Assembly: GCA_002083525.1 (NCBI GenBank) | Contig: LWDM01000023.1 | Coordinates: 127,693-191,692, forward strand | Reading direction: 5' to 3' | Length of the DNA stretch: 64,000 bases | Source of the DNA: Proteobacteria bacterium SG_bin9 | GTDB lineage: Bacteria; Pseudomonadota; Alphaproteobacteria; Rhizobiales; Xanthobacteraceae | Program-made: the position numbers and the translations under genes | The notes under the pieces: model-generated | The model's database searches: none | What the model was told of the DNA's origin: nothing | Seen by the model: only the letters and a program-made list of their open reading frames with translations | In this document: piece after piece, positions 1 through 8,145 of the stretch | Layout of the letters: the number at the start of each line of letters is the position of its first letter | Position numbering within the stretch: position 1 is the stretch's first letter

Positions 1-37
1 GCCTGACCGATCCGTCGAAAAAGCAGGCACCGGCAGC

Positions 38-1027
38 CTACGACGGCGTCAATCCGAGGCTCGCGACCGCCTCCAGCCAAAGCGGCGCTTCATCCTTATA
101 GAGCTTTTGCGTTGCCTCGAATGTCATGGCGGATTCATCGACACCGTAGGCTTTCAGGACCTGCTGCACCTTCTCGCTCTTGCCGCCCTCGACCAGCAGA
201 TTGGACAGTTTCATGACGATGTCCCGCGGTGTTCCCATGGGGACGGAACAGGACTGGAAGCCGGTCAGACCGAAGATCGGCGACTTGGCGCCCTGTTCGA
301 TGAATGTCGGAACATCCGGAAGCGTCGACATGCGCTTGCGCGAAACCGCGAGCGCCCTGCCCCGCCCGCTTTGCAGCACGGAGAGGGCCGCACCGTAGCT
401 ACCATGCGCTCCGTCGATGAACCCACCCGCGACGTCGGTCCACATCGGCGCCTCACCGCGATAATGAATCGCTTCGATCTTGGTGCCATACTGCTTGTTC
501 ATCTCGTTAACCGCCATGTGCGCGTAGGATCCCGCGCCATAGGTACCGATGCTGACCTTCTCGGTCTTTCGCGCATAGGCGATGAACTCGTCCAATGTCT
601 TCGCGCCCGTCTTTTCGGCTGCCACAAACGGAAGACTGCCGGCCGGCATGATCGACACGATGATGAAGTCCTTATCGGTGTCGTAGGCGATATCCTTGAT
701 CAGGAGACGGTTCATGATCAGGGTCGTCGAGATCGTGAACATCAACGTGTAGCCGTCAGGCGTGGCGCGCTTGAACTCCACTGCGGCTACCGACCCAGAT
801 GCGCCGGCCTTGTTCTCGACGACGACGCTTTGTCCGGTCGCGGTGCGGATGTATTCGCCGTAAGCGCGCGCGAACAAATCCGTCTGACCGCCAGCCGGAT
901 AGCCTGCGATGATTTTGATCTGCTTGTTGGGCCAATCGGTCTGCGCCTGAGCCGCTCCGCCGATCAGCGGATAAGCCGATGCGGCTGCAGTGACTGCGAT
1001 GAAATGACGGCGCGAGATGTTGCTCAT
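38..1027 (-). CDS. Bug-family tripartite tricarboxylate transporter (TTT) periplasmic solute-binding protein
   Basis: The protein would be an extracytoplasmic receptor that captures a small carboxylate or aromatic acid. The N-terminus has a twin-arginine type signal (SRRHF followed by a hydrophobic stretch ending AQA), and the mature part begins WPNKQIKIIAGYPAGG, the usual Bug-family opening. I chose the ATG at 1027 because a GGAG-type ribosome site precedes it and the signal peptide begins there; an upstream ATG at 1096 adds 23 non-signal residues. No TctA/TctB membrane genes are visible, as is common for Bug receptors. The ligand cannot be told from sequence. It lies downstream of the sox genes but may be transcribed separately. 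Confidence 0.9.
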   Translation of the reverse strand: MSNISRRHFIAVTAAASAYPLIGGAAQAQTDWPNKQIKIIAGYPAGGQTDLFARAYGEYIRTATGQSVVVENKAGASGSVAAVEFKRATPDGYTLMFTISTTLIMNRLLIKDIAYDTDKDFIIVSIMPAGSLPFVAAEKTGAKTLDEFIAYARKTEKVSIGTYGAGSYAHMAVNEMNKQYGTKIEAIHYRGEAPMWTDVAGGFIDGAHGSYGAALSVLQSGRGRALAVSRKRMSTLPDVPTFIEQGAKSPIFGLTGFQSCSVPMGTPRDIVMKLSNLLVEGGKSEKVQQVLKAYGVDESAMTFEATQKLYKDEAPLWLEAVASLGLTPS

Positions 1028-1212
1028 CACTTGCTCCTGCCCATGAATCTTCCGGCAGATGCAAGGATGAAGACAAGTTTCGTTTCGCCGCAACACTGCG
1101 CCGCACCAATTCAGGCGCGGGCGCTGGCCGTTATTCCTTGTGCCGAAATGATTTCACCAAAATGACACCTGCCTGGGCGGTTGTGCCGCAGGCGATGGTT
1201 TACACCGGCACG

Positions 1213-1614
1213 TCAGTTGGCCTTTTTGCCGTCCTTGCCAAACTGCTTGAGGAACGCGGTGAGATCCTTTATCTCCTGCTCGTTCTTGATGCCGGCGAAG
1301 ACCATCTTGGTGCCGGGGACCTTGGCCTTCGGGTCCTTGATGTAATCGGCGAACACGGCTTCGTCCCAGTTGATCGCAGCGTTCTTGTTCGCCTCGGAGT
1401 AACTGTAGCCTTCGATGGTACCCGACTTACGGCCGAATAACCCGTTCAGGAGCGGCCCTACGGTGTTCTTTGCGGTCTCGCCGACCTGATGACAGGCACG
1501 GCATTTGTTGAACGACTTTTCCCCGGCGGCCACGTCCTGTGCCTGCGCGGCGAACGGCACCAGAACAAGCGCTGCTGCGCCAAAAATTGCGCTGATAGCA
1601 AGACGAGACACCAT
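1213..1614 (-). CDS. Class I c-type cytochrome (cytochrome c2/c550-like)
   Basis: This is a small periplasmic electron carrier, probably taking electrons from the Sox proteins to the respiratory chain. A signal peptide (residues 1-26, ending AQA) is followed by the heme site CRACH (residues 38-42). A late Met in GTKMVFAG is the likely sixth heme ligand, which is the standard cytochrome c2 pattern. Length is 133 residues. I placed the start at 1614, where the signal peptide begins; the frame is open to 1719 but the extra 35 residues do not look like a signal. It follows the flavocytochrome gene in the minus-strand sox unit. Confidence 0.9.
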   Translation of the reverse strand: MVSRLAISAIFGAAALVLVPFAAQAQDVAAGEKSFNKCRACHQVGETAKNTVGPLLNGLFGRKSGTIEGYSYSEANKNAAINWDEAVFADYIKDPKAKVPGTKMVFAGIKNEQEIKDLTAFLKQFGKDGKKAN

Positions 1615-1638
1615 GTGATCCGAACCTTTCGCTTGTAG

Positions 1639-1685
1639 AACACCGCCGCCGGACGCCTGTTCCAGCGGCGGTGTTAATTGCACAA
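1639..1685 (-). terminator. Intercistronic hairpin between flavocytochrome and cytochrome c genes
   Basis: Perfect 11-bp inverted repeat: AACACCGCCGC at 1639-1649 pairs with GCGGCGGTGTT at 1675-1685, with a 25-nt loop. No strong U-run follows on the minus strand, so it may be an mRNA stabiliser or partial terminator rather than a full stop. Confidence 0.4.
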
Positions 1686-1687
1686 AT

Positions 1688-2965
1688 TCAGCCGAAAATA
1701 TCAGCCGTGATTCCCGCATACCAGCCCATGTTCTCCGCCTGGGTCTGCTTGCGCAGTTCGGCGGATTCCTTGGTCTGCGAGACGAACGTCGATGACGCCG
1801 CGATCTTGCCGTCCTTCGGTTCGTAGGCGCCGCCCACCTTCACGCAATCGTCCGTCTGGATCAGGGACCAGCAGGTGTTGGTGTAGCGGGCGTCGAACGT
1901 GCGTGACGAGGTCAGCTCGCCGCGGATTTTCATGGCCGCTACCTTGGCCTGGCTGTTGGCCGAGAATGCCGACTTCGGCATATCGCCGGCGATCGACGCA
2001 TCGCCAAGCACGTAGATGTTCTTGTCGACAGCGGACTGCATGCTGGCCGGGTCGATGGCACAGAAGCCGCTGGCGTTGGCGAGTTGCGCATCGCGGGCGA
2101 TGGCACCAGCCATCTGCGCCGGAATGACGTTGACGAGCGCCGCGTTCTTGTAGGTTTCGAAACCGGTCACGACCGTATTGGTCTTCGGATCGACGGATTT
2201 CAAACCATCATGCACCTTGGGCCCGAGCCACTCGACCATGCCCTTGTAATGGTTCTCCCAGCCTTCCTGGAACAGCGCCTGCTTGGAGAAAGTCTCCTTC
2301 GGATCGATCACGAAGATCTTGCAGCGATCCTTGCGCGCCTTCTTCAGCGCATGCGCCATCATCGAAATGCGTTCGTACGGACCCGGCGGGCAGCGATACG
2401 GATTTGGCGGAGCAACCATCACGATAACGCCGCCGTTCGGCACGGCATCAAGGCGCTTGCGCAGCAGAAGTGTTTGCGCGCCGGGCTTCCACGCATGCGG
2501 CATGGTTTGCTCGGCGGCTTCTGACCAGCCAGGAACGGAATCGTATTTCAGATCGATACCCGGCGATACAACCAAGCGGTCGTACGGCAGCTTCTTGCCG
2601 CTGGCGAGGATCACTTCCTTCTTCTCGCGGTCGATTTTCGTCGCCCGATCCTTCACGACATTGACGCCGTGCTTTTTCTTCAGTGCACCGTAGTCATGGG
2701 TGATCGACGCATAATCGCGGAAGCCGCCGAGGTAGAGGTTGCTATGAAAGCAGGTCTGATACTTGGCGTTCGGTTCGACCAGCGTGACCGCGATCGCCCC
2801 ATTGCTGTCCTTGGCGATGTATTTCGCAGCCGTCGCGCCGCCTGCGCCGCCGCCGATGACAACCACACGCGGCTTCGCCTGACCGAGCACGGCCGGCGCG
2901 CCGAACACCATGGCGCCCGCGAAAACCATCGAGCCACCGAGAAATTGTCTGCGATCGAAACTCAT
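1688..2965 (-). CDS. soxF: Flavocytochrome c sulfide dehydrogenase flavoprotein subunit (SoxF/FccB)
   Basis: The enzyme oxidises sulfide in the periplasm and passes electrons to a c-type cytochrome partner. The sequence shows a Tat signal (DRRQFLGG) and an FAD-binding Rossmann motif at about residues 33-43 (VVVIGGGAGG). Cys72 in YQTCFHSN aligns with the cysteine that binds FAD covalently in Allochromatium FccB. Cys192 (PYRCPPGPYER) and Cys365 (NTCWSL) match the redox disulfide. Length (425 aa) is normal. Its ATG overlaps the stop of the upstream cytochrome (ATGA), which suggests the two form a complex. A second, divergent copy lies at 61696-62967. Confidence 0.93.
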   Translation of the reverse strand: MSFDRRQFLGGSMVFAGAMVFGAPAVLGQAKPRVVVIGGGAGGATAAKYIAKDSNGAIAVTLVEPNAKYQTCFHSNLYLGGFRDYASITHDYGALKKKHGVNVVKDRATKIDREKKEVILASGKKLPYDRLVVSPGIDLKYDSVPGWSEAAEQTMPHAWKPGAQTLLLRKRLDAVPNGGVIVMVAPPNPYRCPPGPYERISMMAHALKKARKDRCKIFVIDPKETFSKQALFQEGWENHYKGMVEWLGPKVHDGLKSVDPKTNTVVTGFETYKNAALVNVIPAQMAGAIARDAQLANASGFCAIDPASMQSAVDKNIYVLGDASIAGDMPKSAFSANSQAKVAAMKIRGELTSSRTFDARYTNTCWSLIQTDDCVKVGGAYEPKDGKIAASSTFVSQTKESAELRKQTQAENMGWYAGITADIFG

Positions 2966-3321
2966 CGTTCCCTCCCCTTTGTTCGTTTTGCCGGCGCCGG
3001 CTCTTGCGGCGGCTTCAGTCCGCTGAAGTATGCCGCGAGTGCCTCGATTTCATCGGCCTTCAGCCGCCCTGCAATCGTCTGCATGACAGGATTGTCACGC
3101 TGTTTGTCCTTGTAGGAATTCATCACCGCAACGAACTGATCTTCCGGCCACCCGGCGATCTGCGGCACACCAACCGCATTCTTGCCCGACGGATTGTGAC
3201 ACGTCACACATTCCGACGACAGATGTTGGCCGAAATCGCGATCGCCCGCCGCAAGCACACCATCGCTCGCGCCGAAGCCAACAATCAAGGCCAGGGCCGA
3301 ACCATATCGCCGCAGGATCAG
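2962..3321 (-). CDS. Small monoheme c-type cytochrome, likely FccA/SoxE partner of the flavoprotein
   Basis: One heme site (CVTCH) sits after a hydrophobic export-like segment (RRYGSALALIVGFG). The C-terminal half resembles FccA-type class I cytochromes, and the stop overlaps the flavoprotein start, so it is probably that enzyme's heme subunit. The start is uncertain. The only in-frame ATG (3417) lies 100 nt inside soxD and would add 32 hydrophilic residues; a TTG at 3288 would cut off the basic signal region. A CTG at 3321, overlapping the soxD stop (CTGA), best fits a signal peptide and I give it provisionally. An alternative view is that soxD and this gene are a split form of diheme SoxD. 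Confidence 0.7.
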   Translation of the reverse strand: MILRRYGSALALIVGFGASDGVLAAGDRDFGQHLSSECVTCHNPSGKNAVGVPQIAGWPEDQFVAVMNSYKDKQRDNPVMQTIAGRLKADEIEALAAYFSGLKPPQEPAPAKRTKGRER

Positions 3322-4031
3322 TCGACCTTCGGCCCGGCTTTGCTGTCCGGCGTCACGTCGATCGACACCGCCCGCCCGGTCACCTTCGGCGCAGTCGGAC
3401 GGCAGTTCTTCATGCATGGCTCTTTGATCCAGAAATGCTTTTCGACAACCTCGCGATCGTCGTCGTAGAAGGCCGTTGCGTTGGGCATCTTAATGGATAG
3501 GAAATTCTTGTCATTCAATTCGAAATTTTCGTCCTTGATGATGTCATTCATGCTGAGAAGGTAGGCCGTCAAAGCATAAACATCGTCATTGGACAGCGAT
3601 TGCGCGTTTCCATACGGCATCGCGCGCTTGACGTAATCAAAAACGGTCGAAAGATCGGGCCAGAACGACCCGACCGTCTTGTCCGGCCGGTCGGCCTTGA
3701 GTGTACCGTGGCCACCAGCCAGCACCGGCCATCGGCCGACGCCCTCGCCGAATTCGCCATGACAGGCGGCACATTGCGCCTGAAACACCTGATCGCCTTC
3801 CTTCACCGTGCCTTTGCCGGGCGGAAGTCCCTTGCCGTCCGGACGAACATCGATGTCCCATGCACTGATTTCCTCCGGCAGCGCTTCCCGCCCCAGCCCG
3901 AGCTTGGACGCGGGCTTGGCGGCCTCACGCACGGTCATTTGCTGCGCCGCGCTTTGCACCGGCGCAAGCGTCAGCAGCAACGCACCTGCGGCGGCTAGGC
4001 ATGCATTAACGAGATTAACCGATCTCGACAT
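3318..4031 (-). CDS. soxD: Sulfane dehydrogenase cytochrome subunit SoxD (monoheme, short form)
   Basis: SoxD is the cytochrome partner of SoxC; the SoxCD complex oxidises the SoxY-bound sulfane sulfur to sulfone with release of electrons. A signal peptide (about residues 1-30, ending AAQ) is followed by a cytochrome c domain with CAACH at 87-91 and the SoxD-typical context HGEFGEGVGRWPVLAGG. The protein has 237 residues and one heme; Paracoccus SoxD is about 380 residues and diheme. The ATG at 4031 is preferred because GGAG lies about 9 nt upstream; a GTG at 4052 is also in frame. It overlaps the soxC stop by 17 nt, implying translational coupling. Confidence 0.9.
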   Translation of the reverse strand: MSRSVNLVNACLAAAGALLLTLAPVQSAAQQMTVREAAKPASKLGLGREALPEEISAWDIDVRPDGKGLPPGKGTVKEGDQVFQAQCAACHGEFGEGVGRWPVLAGGHGTLKADRPDKTVGSFWPDLSTVFDYVKRAMPYGNAQSLSNDDVYALTAYLLSMNDIIKDENFELNDKNFLSIKMPNATAFYDDDREVVEKHFWIKEPCMKNCRPTAPKVTGRAVSIDVTPDSKAGPKVD

Positions 4032-5289
4032 TCTCGGTTTCTCCGTTCGCACGCACCAGCCAGGTCTGGATGCCGTTGTTGTGATAGATCGAGTTGACGC
4101 CGCGGACCTTGCGCAGTTCGTCCTTGGTCGGCTGCACGTAGCCGGTCGAATCCATGGCGCGCGACTGGATCATCATCTCCTGCCCGTTCCAGTCGAAGTC
4201 GACGTAGAAGCGCGTCAGCGACTTGTCGAGCACGGGCCCGTCGATGCGTGCGGTCTGCCAGTTGCGGCCGCCGTCGATCGATACGTCAACGCGTTTGATC
4301 GTTCCACGGCCCGACCATGCGAGCCCGCTCAGCACATTCCGGCCCTTGTGCTTCAGCGGCGCCTGCGGCGACGGATTGGTCACCACCGACTTCGCATCCA
4401 TGATGAAGGTGTGCTTGCGCGAACGGCCGTCGGCGAGCAAGTCGGTGTACTTCGACGTCTCTTCGCGCGTCTGCCACGGCTTGTCGCCGACTTCGATGCG
4501 GCGGATCCACTTGACCCAGAGATTGCCTTCCCAGCCGGGAACGACCGCGCGTAGCGGATAACCCTGCTCCGGCCGCAACGCTTCGCCGTTCATCGCGAAC
4601 GCGAGCATCACGTCGTTCATGGCTTTTTCGATCGGGAGCGAGCGATTCATCGCCGCCGCGTCCGCCCCCTCCAGCATCAGCCATTTTGCCGTGGGCTTGA
4701 CGCCGGCTTCGTCGAGCAACGCCTTCAACGACACGCCCGTGTACATGACGTTATGCACCATGCCGTGCGTGAACTGGCAGCCGTTGAGCTGCGCACCGCG
4801 CCACTCCATGCCGGAATTCGCCGCACACTCGAGGAAGCAGACGCGGTTCGTTCGCGGCATCCGCTTGATGTCGTCCATGGTGAAGACGAGTGGTTTGTCG
4901 ACGAGACCGTGGATCATCAGGCGATGTTTCGCCGGATCGATCTCGGCGACGCCGCTGTGATGCCGCTCGAAGCACAGACCGGACGGCGTGATGATGCCTT
5001 CAAGCTCGTGCAGCGGCGTGAAGTTGACGGACGATTCAGGCGATGCGGTCAGCCAGGGCACGTCGCGGCGGATCACATGTTTCTCGAACTTCGACGGTAC
5101 GCCGTAAGGCTTCTTGTCGACGCCGTCGCCGAGATAGCGCGCCCAATCCTGCACCTCGGTGATGAGGGGGTCGGGCCTGGCGGCTTCGGCAACCGCAGAC
5201 TTTGTCGACAACACAGCACTCGCGCCCGCGAGTCCTGCGGCGCCAAGAAAGCCTCGCCGATTGAGAGCTTTTTCAGATGCGCTGGTCAT
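4015..5289 (-). CDS. soxC: Sulfane dehydrogenase molybdenum subunit SoxC
   Basis: This is the molybdopterin-containing catalytic subunit of SoxCD in the periplasm. It carries a Tat signal (NRRGFLGAAG near residues 10-20), an oxidoreductase molybdopterin-binding domain with the Mo-ligand Cys155 in CFLECAANSG, and a C-terminal Mo-co dimerisation domain (about residues 300-415). Length (424 aa) fits SoxC rather than shorter plant-type sulfite oxidases. The immediately following soxD supports the assignment. The start is preceded by AGAAGGGATG. With soxCD present, thiosulfate oxidation should run to sulfate without sulfur globule storage. Confidence 0.95.
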   Translation of the reverse strand: MTSASEKALNRRGFLGAAGLAGASAVLSTKSAVAEAARPDPLITEVQDWARYLGDGVDKKPYGVPSKFEKHVIRRDVPWLTASPESSVNFTPLHELEGIITPSGLCFERHHSGVAEIDPAKHRLMIHGLVDKPLVFTMDDIKRMPRTNRVCFLECAANSGMEWRGAQLNGCQFTHGMVHNVMYTGVSLKALLDEAGVKPTAKWLMLEGADAAAMNRSLPIEKAMNDVMLAFAMNGEALRPEQGYPLRAVVPGWEGNLWVKWIRRIEVGDKPWQTREETSKYTDLLADGRSRKHTFIMDAKSVVTNPSPQAPLKHKGRNVLSGLAWSGRGTIKRVDVSIDGGRNWQTARIDGPVLDKSLTRFYVDFDWNGQEMMIQSRAMDSTGYVQPTKDELRKVRGVNSIYHNNGIQTWLVRANGETENVEIG

Positions 5290-5366
5290 GCGGCATCCCT
5301 TCTATCTATTTCAATATGTGAATGTGTCGAATGCACCAATGTCATTACCAAGGTCGCCTTGCTGCT

Positions 5367-7061
5367 CTAGGAACCGACGACTTTCACAGCCGTGTTCGGC
5401 TGCACGTTCACTGTCTTGGATTTCGCCACATGCGCGGCCACCACATCCCAGATCGGTGGACCTTGCGTGCCCTGATTCACACTCGCCCAGCCGGCGACCG
5501 TGTACGCCTTGTCCGCTTCGATCGGCTTGCCCGACTTCAGGTGCGTGAGTTGCGAGATGCGCGAGCCCATCGGCTTGTTGATGTCAATCGCGTAACCCAT
5601 GCCGCCGGTGCGGACCATGTCACCACCGCCCTGGAAGTATGGGTCCGGATGGAAGAGATTGTCGGCGACATCTTCCAGCACTTCCTTGAGCTGCGTGCCG
5701 GTCATCTGGATGCGATAGCAGTTCGGATAGGTGATCGCGGTGGCGTTGGTCACCTGCTCCCAGGTGATCTCATCGCCCGGCAGCAGGCTGCCACCCCAGC
5801 GGAAACCCGGCGACAGCGCGATCTCCGTATCGCGCTCCGACAGCATCGCATCGCAGATCAGATCGTCGAGCGTGCCGTTGAAGTTACCGCGGCGGTAGAG
5901 CAGCGTGTCGGTCTTGCCGATCACCTTGCTGAGTTCGCTCGCGAACGGCGCGCGCACCTTCTCGATCAGGCCCTTCATCGCCGCGTCCGGCGTGACGGCA
6001 TCGGCAAACACCGGCATCAGCTTGAAGCGAACGCCCGCGACCTTCTTGTCCTTCACCTCGAGATCAAGGCGCGAGACGAACTTGCCGTGCGAGCCCGACG
6101 CAACCAGCACCGTATCGCCGACCTTGATCAGACCCGGCATCGCATCGTGCGTGTGCGCTGTGAGGATAACGTCGAGACCTTTGACGCGGCCCGCGAGCTT
6201 GCGATCGACGTCGAAGCCGTTATGCGACAACAACACGACGATCGATGCACCGGCCGCGCGCGACTCATCGACCTGCTTCTGGATGTCTTCCTCGCGAATG
6301 CCGAACTCCCACTTCGGGAACATCCAGCGCGGATTGGCGACAGCCGTGCGCGGCAGCGCCTGACCGATCACGGCGATCTTGACGCCGCCGCGCTCGAACA
6401 TCTTGCGCGGTTCGAACACTGGCTCCTGCCATTCGTTGTCGCGGACGTTCTGCGCCAGGAACGCGAATGGCGCGCTCTTGGCGATCTCCTCCACGCGTTC
6501 CGCGCCGTAGGTGAACTCCCAGTGGCCGACCATGGCGTCGAGCTTCAGCGCCGACATGATGTCCACCATGTCCTGCGCATTGGTCTTCAGCGACGTCCAG
6601 CTGCCCTGCCAGGTGTCGCCGCCATCGAGCAGCAACACCTTGTCGTCGCCGCGCTCGGCACGCACCGCACCGATCAGCGTCGCAATGCGATCCATGCCGC
6701 CCATGCGTCCGTAGTTGCGCGCAAGCGAAACGAAATCGTCGGCGGTCAGCGCGAAGGCATCCGCGGAGCCGGTCGCGATGTTGAAATGTTTCCTGAACTC
6801 GGCATCCGAGATATGCGGCGGAAGGCCCTTCACCTCGCCGACACCGAGATTGACCGACGGTTCGCGGAAATGCAGCGGCACGAGCTGCGCGTGGATATCG
6901 GTCACGTGCAGGATGGTGACGGTGCCGAGCGGGTCGAAGCGCAGGATATCGGCTTGCGACAGCCGTTGCTGCGCGGCGACGCGGCCGAGCGGGCCCACTC
7001 CGCCTCCGAGAAGCGCCGACGCAGCCGCCGTCGCTTGCAGGAAATCCCGCCTTGAAATCAT
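5367..7061 (-). CDS. soxB: Thiosulfohydrolase SoxB
   Basis: SoxB hydrolyses the terminal sulfate from SoxY-bound S-sulfonate and uses a dimanganese centre in the periplasm. The 564-residue protein has a Tat signal (SRRDFLQA), the metallophosphatase motif VTDIHAQL (Asp55 and His57), GGDTWQGS, the SoxB-type GHWEFT replacing the GNHEF of 5'-nucleotidases, and HTHD later in the N-terminal domain. The C-terminal nucleotidase domain is complete. It lies between soxZ and soxC in the minus-strand unit. Only one soxB is seen in the window, although there are two soxXYZA sets. Confidence 0.96.
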   Translation of the reverse strand: MISRRDFLQATAAASALLGGGVGPLGRVAAQQRLSQADILRFDPLGTVTILHVTDIHAQLVPLHFREPSVNLGVGEVKGLPPHISDAEFRKHFNIATGSADAFALTADDFVSLARNYGRMGGMDRIATLIGAVRAERGDDKVLLLDGGDTWQGSWTSLKTNAQDMVDIMSALKLDAMVGHWEFTYGAERVEEIAKSAPFAFLAQNVRDNEWQEPVFEPRKMFERGGVKIAVIGQALPRTAVANPRWMFPKWEFGIREEDIQKQVDESRAAGASIVVLLSHNGFDVDRKLAGRVKGLDVILTAHTHDAMPGLIKVGDTVLVASGSHGKFVSRLDLEVKDKKVAGVRFKLMPVFADAVTPDAAMKGLIEKVRAPFASELSKVIGKTDTLLYRRGNFNGTLDDLICDAMLSERDTEIALSPGFRWGGSLLPGDEITWEQVTNATAITYPNCYRIQMTGTQLKEVLEDVADNLFHPDPYFQGGGDMVRTGGMGYAIDINKPMGSRISQLTHLKSGKPIEADKAYTVAGWASVNQGTQGPPIWDVVAAHVAKSKTVNVQPNTAVKVVGS

Positions 7062-7134
7062 CGATCCACCTGCAATCCCTTCATCGAAGGGCTACCGCTT
7101 CAAATCGCGGCGCTTGAGCGCCGCGCGGCAAACG

Positions 7135-7464
7135 TCAGCCGACCGTCAGCTTGTTCTTCGACACGTATTCCGAACCGTCGTCATCCTTCCAGGTGAAGGT
7201 GAACTCGCCGCTCTCGGCCGCCTTGTAGAAGAACGCCTGATACGGATTGGCGGAGATCGCCGGATTCCAGTCGGCTTCGAACACGGTCTTGCCGTTGAAC
7301 TGCGCCGTGAACTTGTTGATGATCTTGCGCGGCACGGTCTTGCCGGCGGAGTCGCGGCGCTGTCCGGATTCCATCTCATGCGAAATCAGTGTCTTGATCT
7401 CGATCATCTCGCCGGGCTTCGCCGTCGCTGGAACGCGAACGCGCGGGGTGGGTGCATTTGCCAT
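7135..7464 (-). CDS. soxZ: Sulfur-carrier complex subunit SoxZ
   Basis: SoxZ is an immunoglobulin-like protein that pairs with SoxY to hold the swinging carrier arm. It is 109 residues with no signal peptide (it is exported with SoxY through Tat). Characteristic stretches are KTLISHEMESGQRRD and NPYQAFFYKAAESG. An AGGA ribosome site sits upstream of the ATG. It lies between soxY and soxB. A paralogue is found at 60471-60791. Confidence 0.95.
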   Translation of the reverse strand: MANAPTPRVRVPATAKPGEMIEIKTLISHEMESGQRRDSAGKTVPRKIINKFTAQFNGKTVFEADWNPAISANPYQAFFYKAAESGEFTFTWKDDDGSEYVSKNKLTVG

Positions 7465-7503
7465 CGGATTATCCTCGCCTGATTCTTTGTTTGCAGTGCC
7501 GCG

Positions 7504-7959
7504 TTAGCCGCCGCAACCGCCGATGGTGACCTTCACGTTGGCCTTTGCCATGTGCAGATTGCCGTTCGACATCTCGGCAACACAGACGATGTTCTGCGTC
7601 TGCGCGAGGCGCATGCGCGTCGACGCCGCTGCCTTGCCGCACGCCGGCGTGAAACGGTAAGTGACAATGCCGGGCAGCGGATTACCGTCGGCATACACAT
7701 GCACCGCCTTGACGTAGTCGGCATCCGTCATCGGGCTCTCGACCTCAACGTTGATCGGCACGACCAGACCGTTCTCCGCGATTTCCGGAACGTCGAGCTT
7801 GATCTTGCCGCTACCGAGCGGCTTGTCGCCGTAAAGCTTCTTGATCTCGGCGGTGACCGCCGCCTCATCCGCGAACGACATTCGCGGCGCGAGCAGCGCC
7901 GCGAGGCTGGCTGCGGCCGCAAGACCGAACGTTTCGCGGCGAGTTGTTGTAAAATTCAT
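7504..7959 (-). CDS. soxY: Sulfur-carrier protein SoxY (canonical GGCGG tail)
   Basis: SoxY carries sulfur intermediates on the single cysteine of its flexible C-terminal arm. The protein ends VTIGGCGG, the canonical carrier motif, and begins with a Tat signal (TTRRETFGLAA). I chose the ATG at 7959, which is preceded by GGAGGA at a good distance; a possible ATG 15 nt upstream overlaps that ribosome site. It is the first gene of the minus-strand sox unit and is divergent from soxA across 186 nt. Confidence 0.95.
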   Translation of the reverse strand: MNFTTTRRETFGLAAAASLAALLAPRMSFADEAAVTAEIKKLYGDKPLGSGKIKLDVPEIAENGLVVPINVEVESPMTDADYVKAVHVYADGNPLPGIVTYRFTPACGKAAASTRMRLAQTQNIVCVAEMSNGNLHMAKANVKVTIGGCGG

Positions 7960-7974
7960 CGCGTAGTCCTCCAT

Positions 7975-7992
7975 GGGAGTTTTCGGACTCCC
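7975..7992 (-). promoter_or_regulatory. Hairpin in the soxY leader
   Basis: Perfect inverted repeat GGGAGT (7975-7980) and ACTCCC (7987-7992) with a 6-nt loop, lying 15 nt upstream of the soxY ATG. It could affect translation or mRNA stability; function is inferred only. Confidence 0.35.
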
Positions 7993-8016
7993 TTGACGAT
8001 AGTATCGCTTGACGAT
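7993..8016. promoter_or_regulatory. Candidate operator/promoter elements in the soxY-soxA divergent region
   Basis: The 8-mer TTGACGAT occurs twice 16 nt apart (7993-8000 and 8009-8016), overlapping an 11-bp palindrome CGATAGTATCG at 7997-8007. TTGACG resembles a sigma70 -35 element on the plus strand, toward soxA. An AT-rich stretch follows (about 8045-8080). Both divergent sox units must be controlled from here, plausibly by SoxR, but no binding site is proven. Confidence 0.4.
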
Positions 8017-8145
8017 TGTCGTTGCGATCTACCATGATCTTGGTCACATCATTATATTGTTTTTTTTGAATGTAAAGTTTCGGGCCGATCACAAAGTGCC
8101 GATAAGACCGCATCAAGACGGTCTTGCGGAGGGAGGGACGAAGAC

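Noticed and set aside
2962..4031. Considered a frameshift between soxD and the following cytochrome
   Set aside because: Each protein has its own export-like segment and heme site, and an equivalent cytochrome precedes the flavoprotein in the second sox locus, so two genes are more likely than one broken gene.
5322..7055. 577-codon open frame on the plus strand opposite soxB
   Set aside because: It is a shadow of the GC-rich soxB coding frame, is Arg/His rich with no domain, and has no ribosome site.
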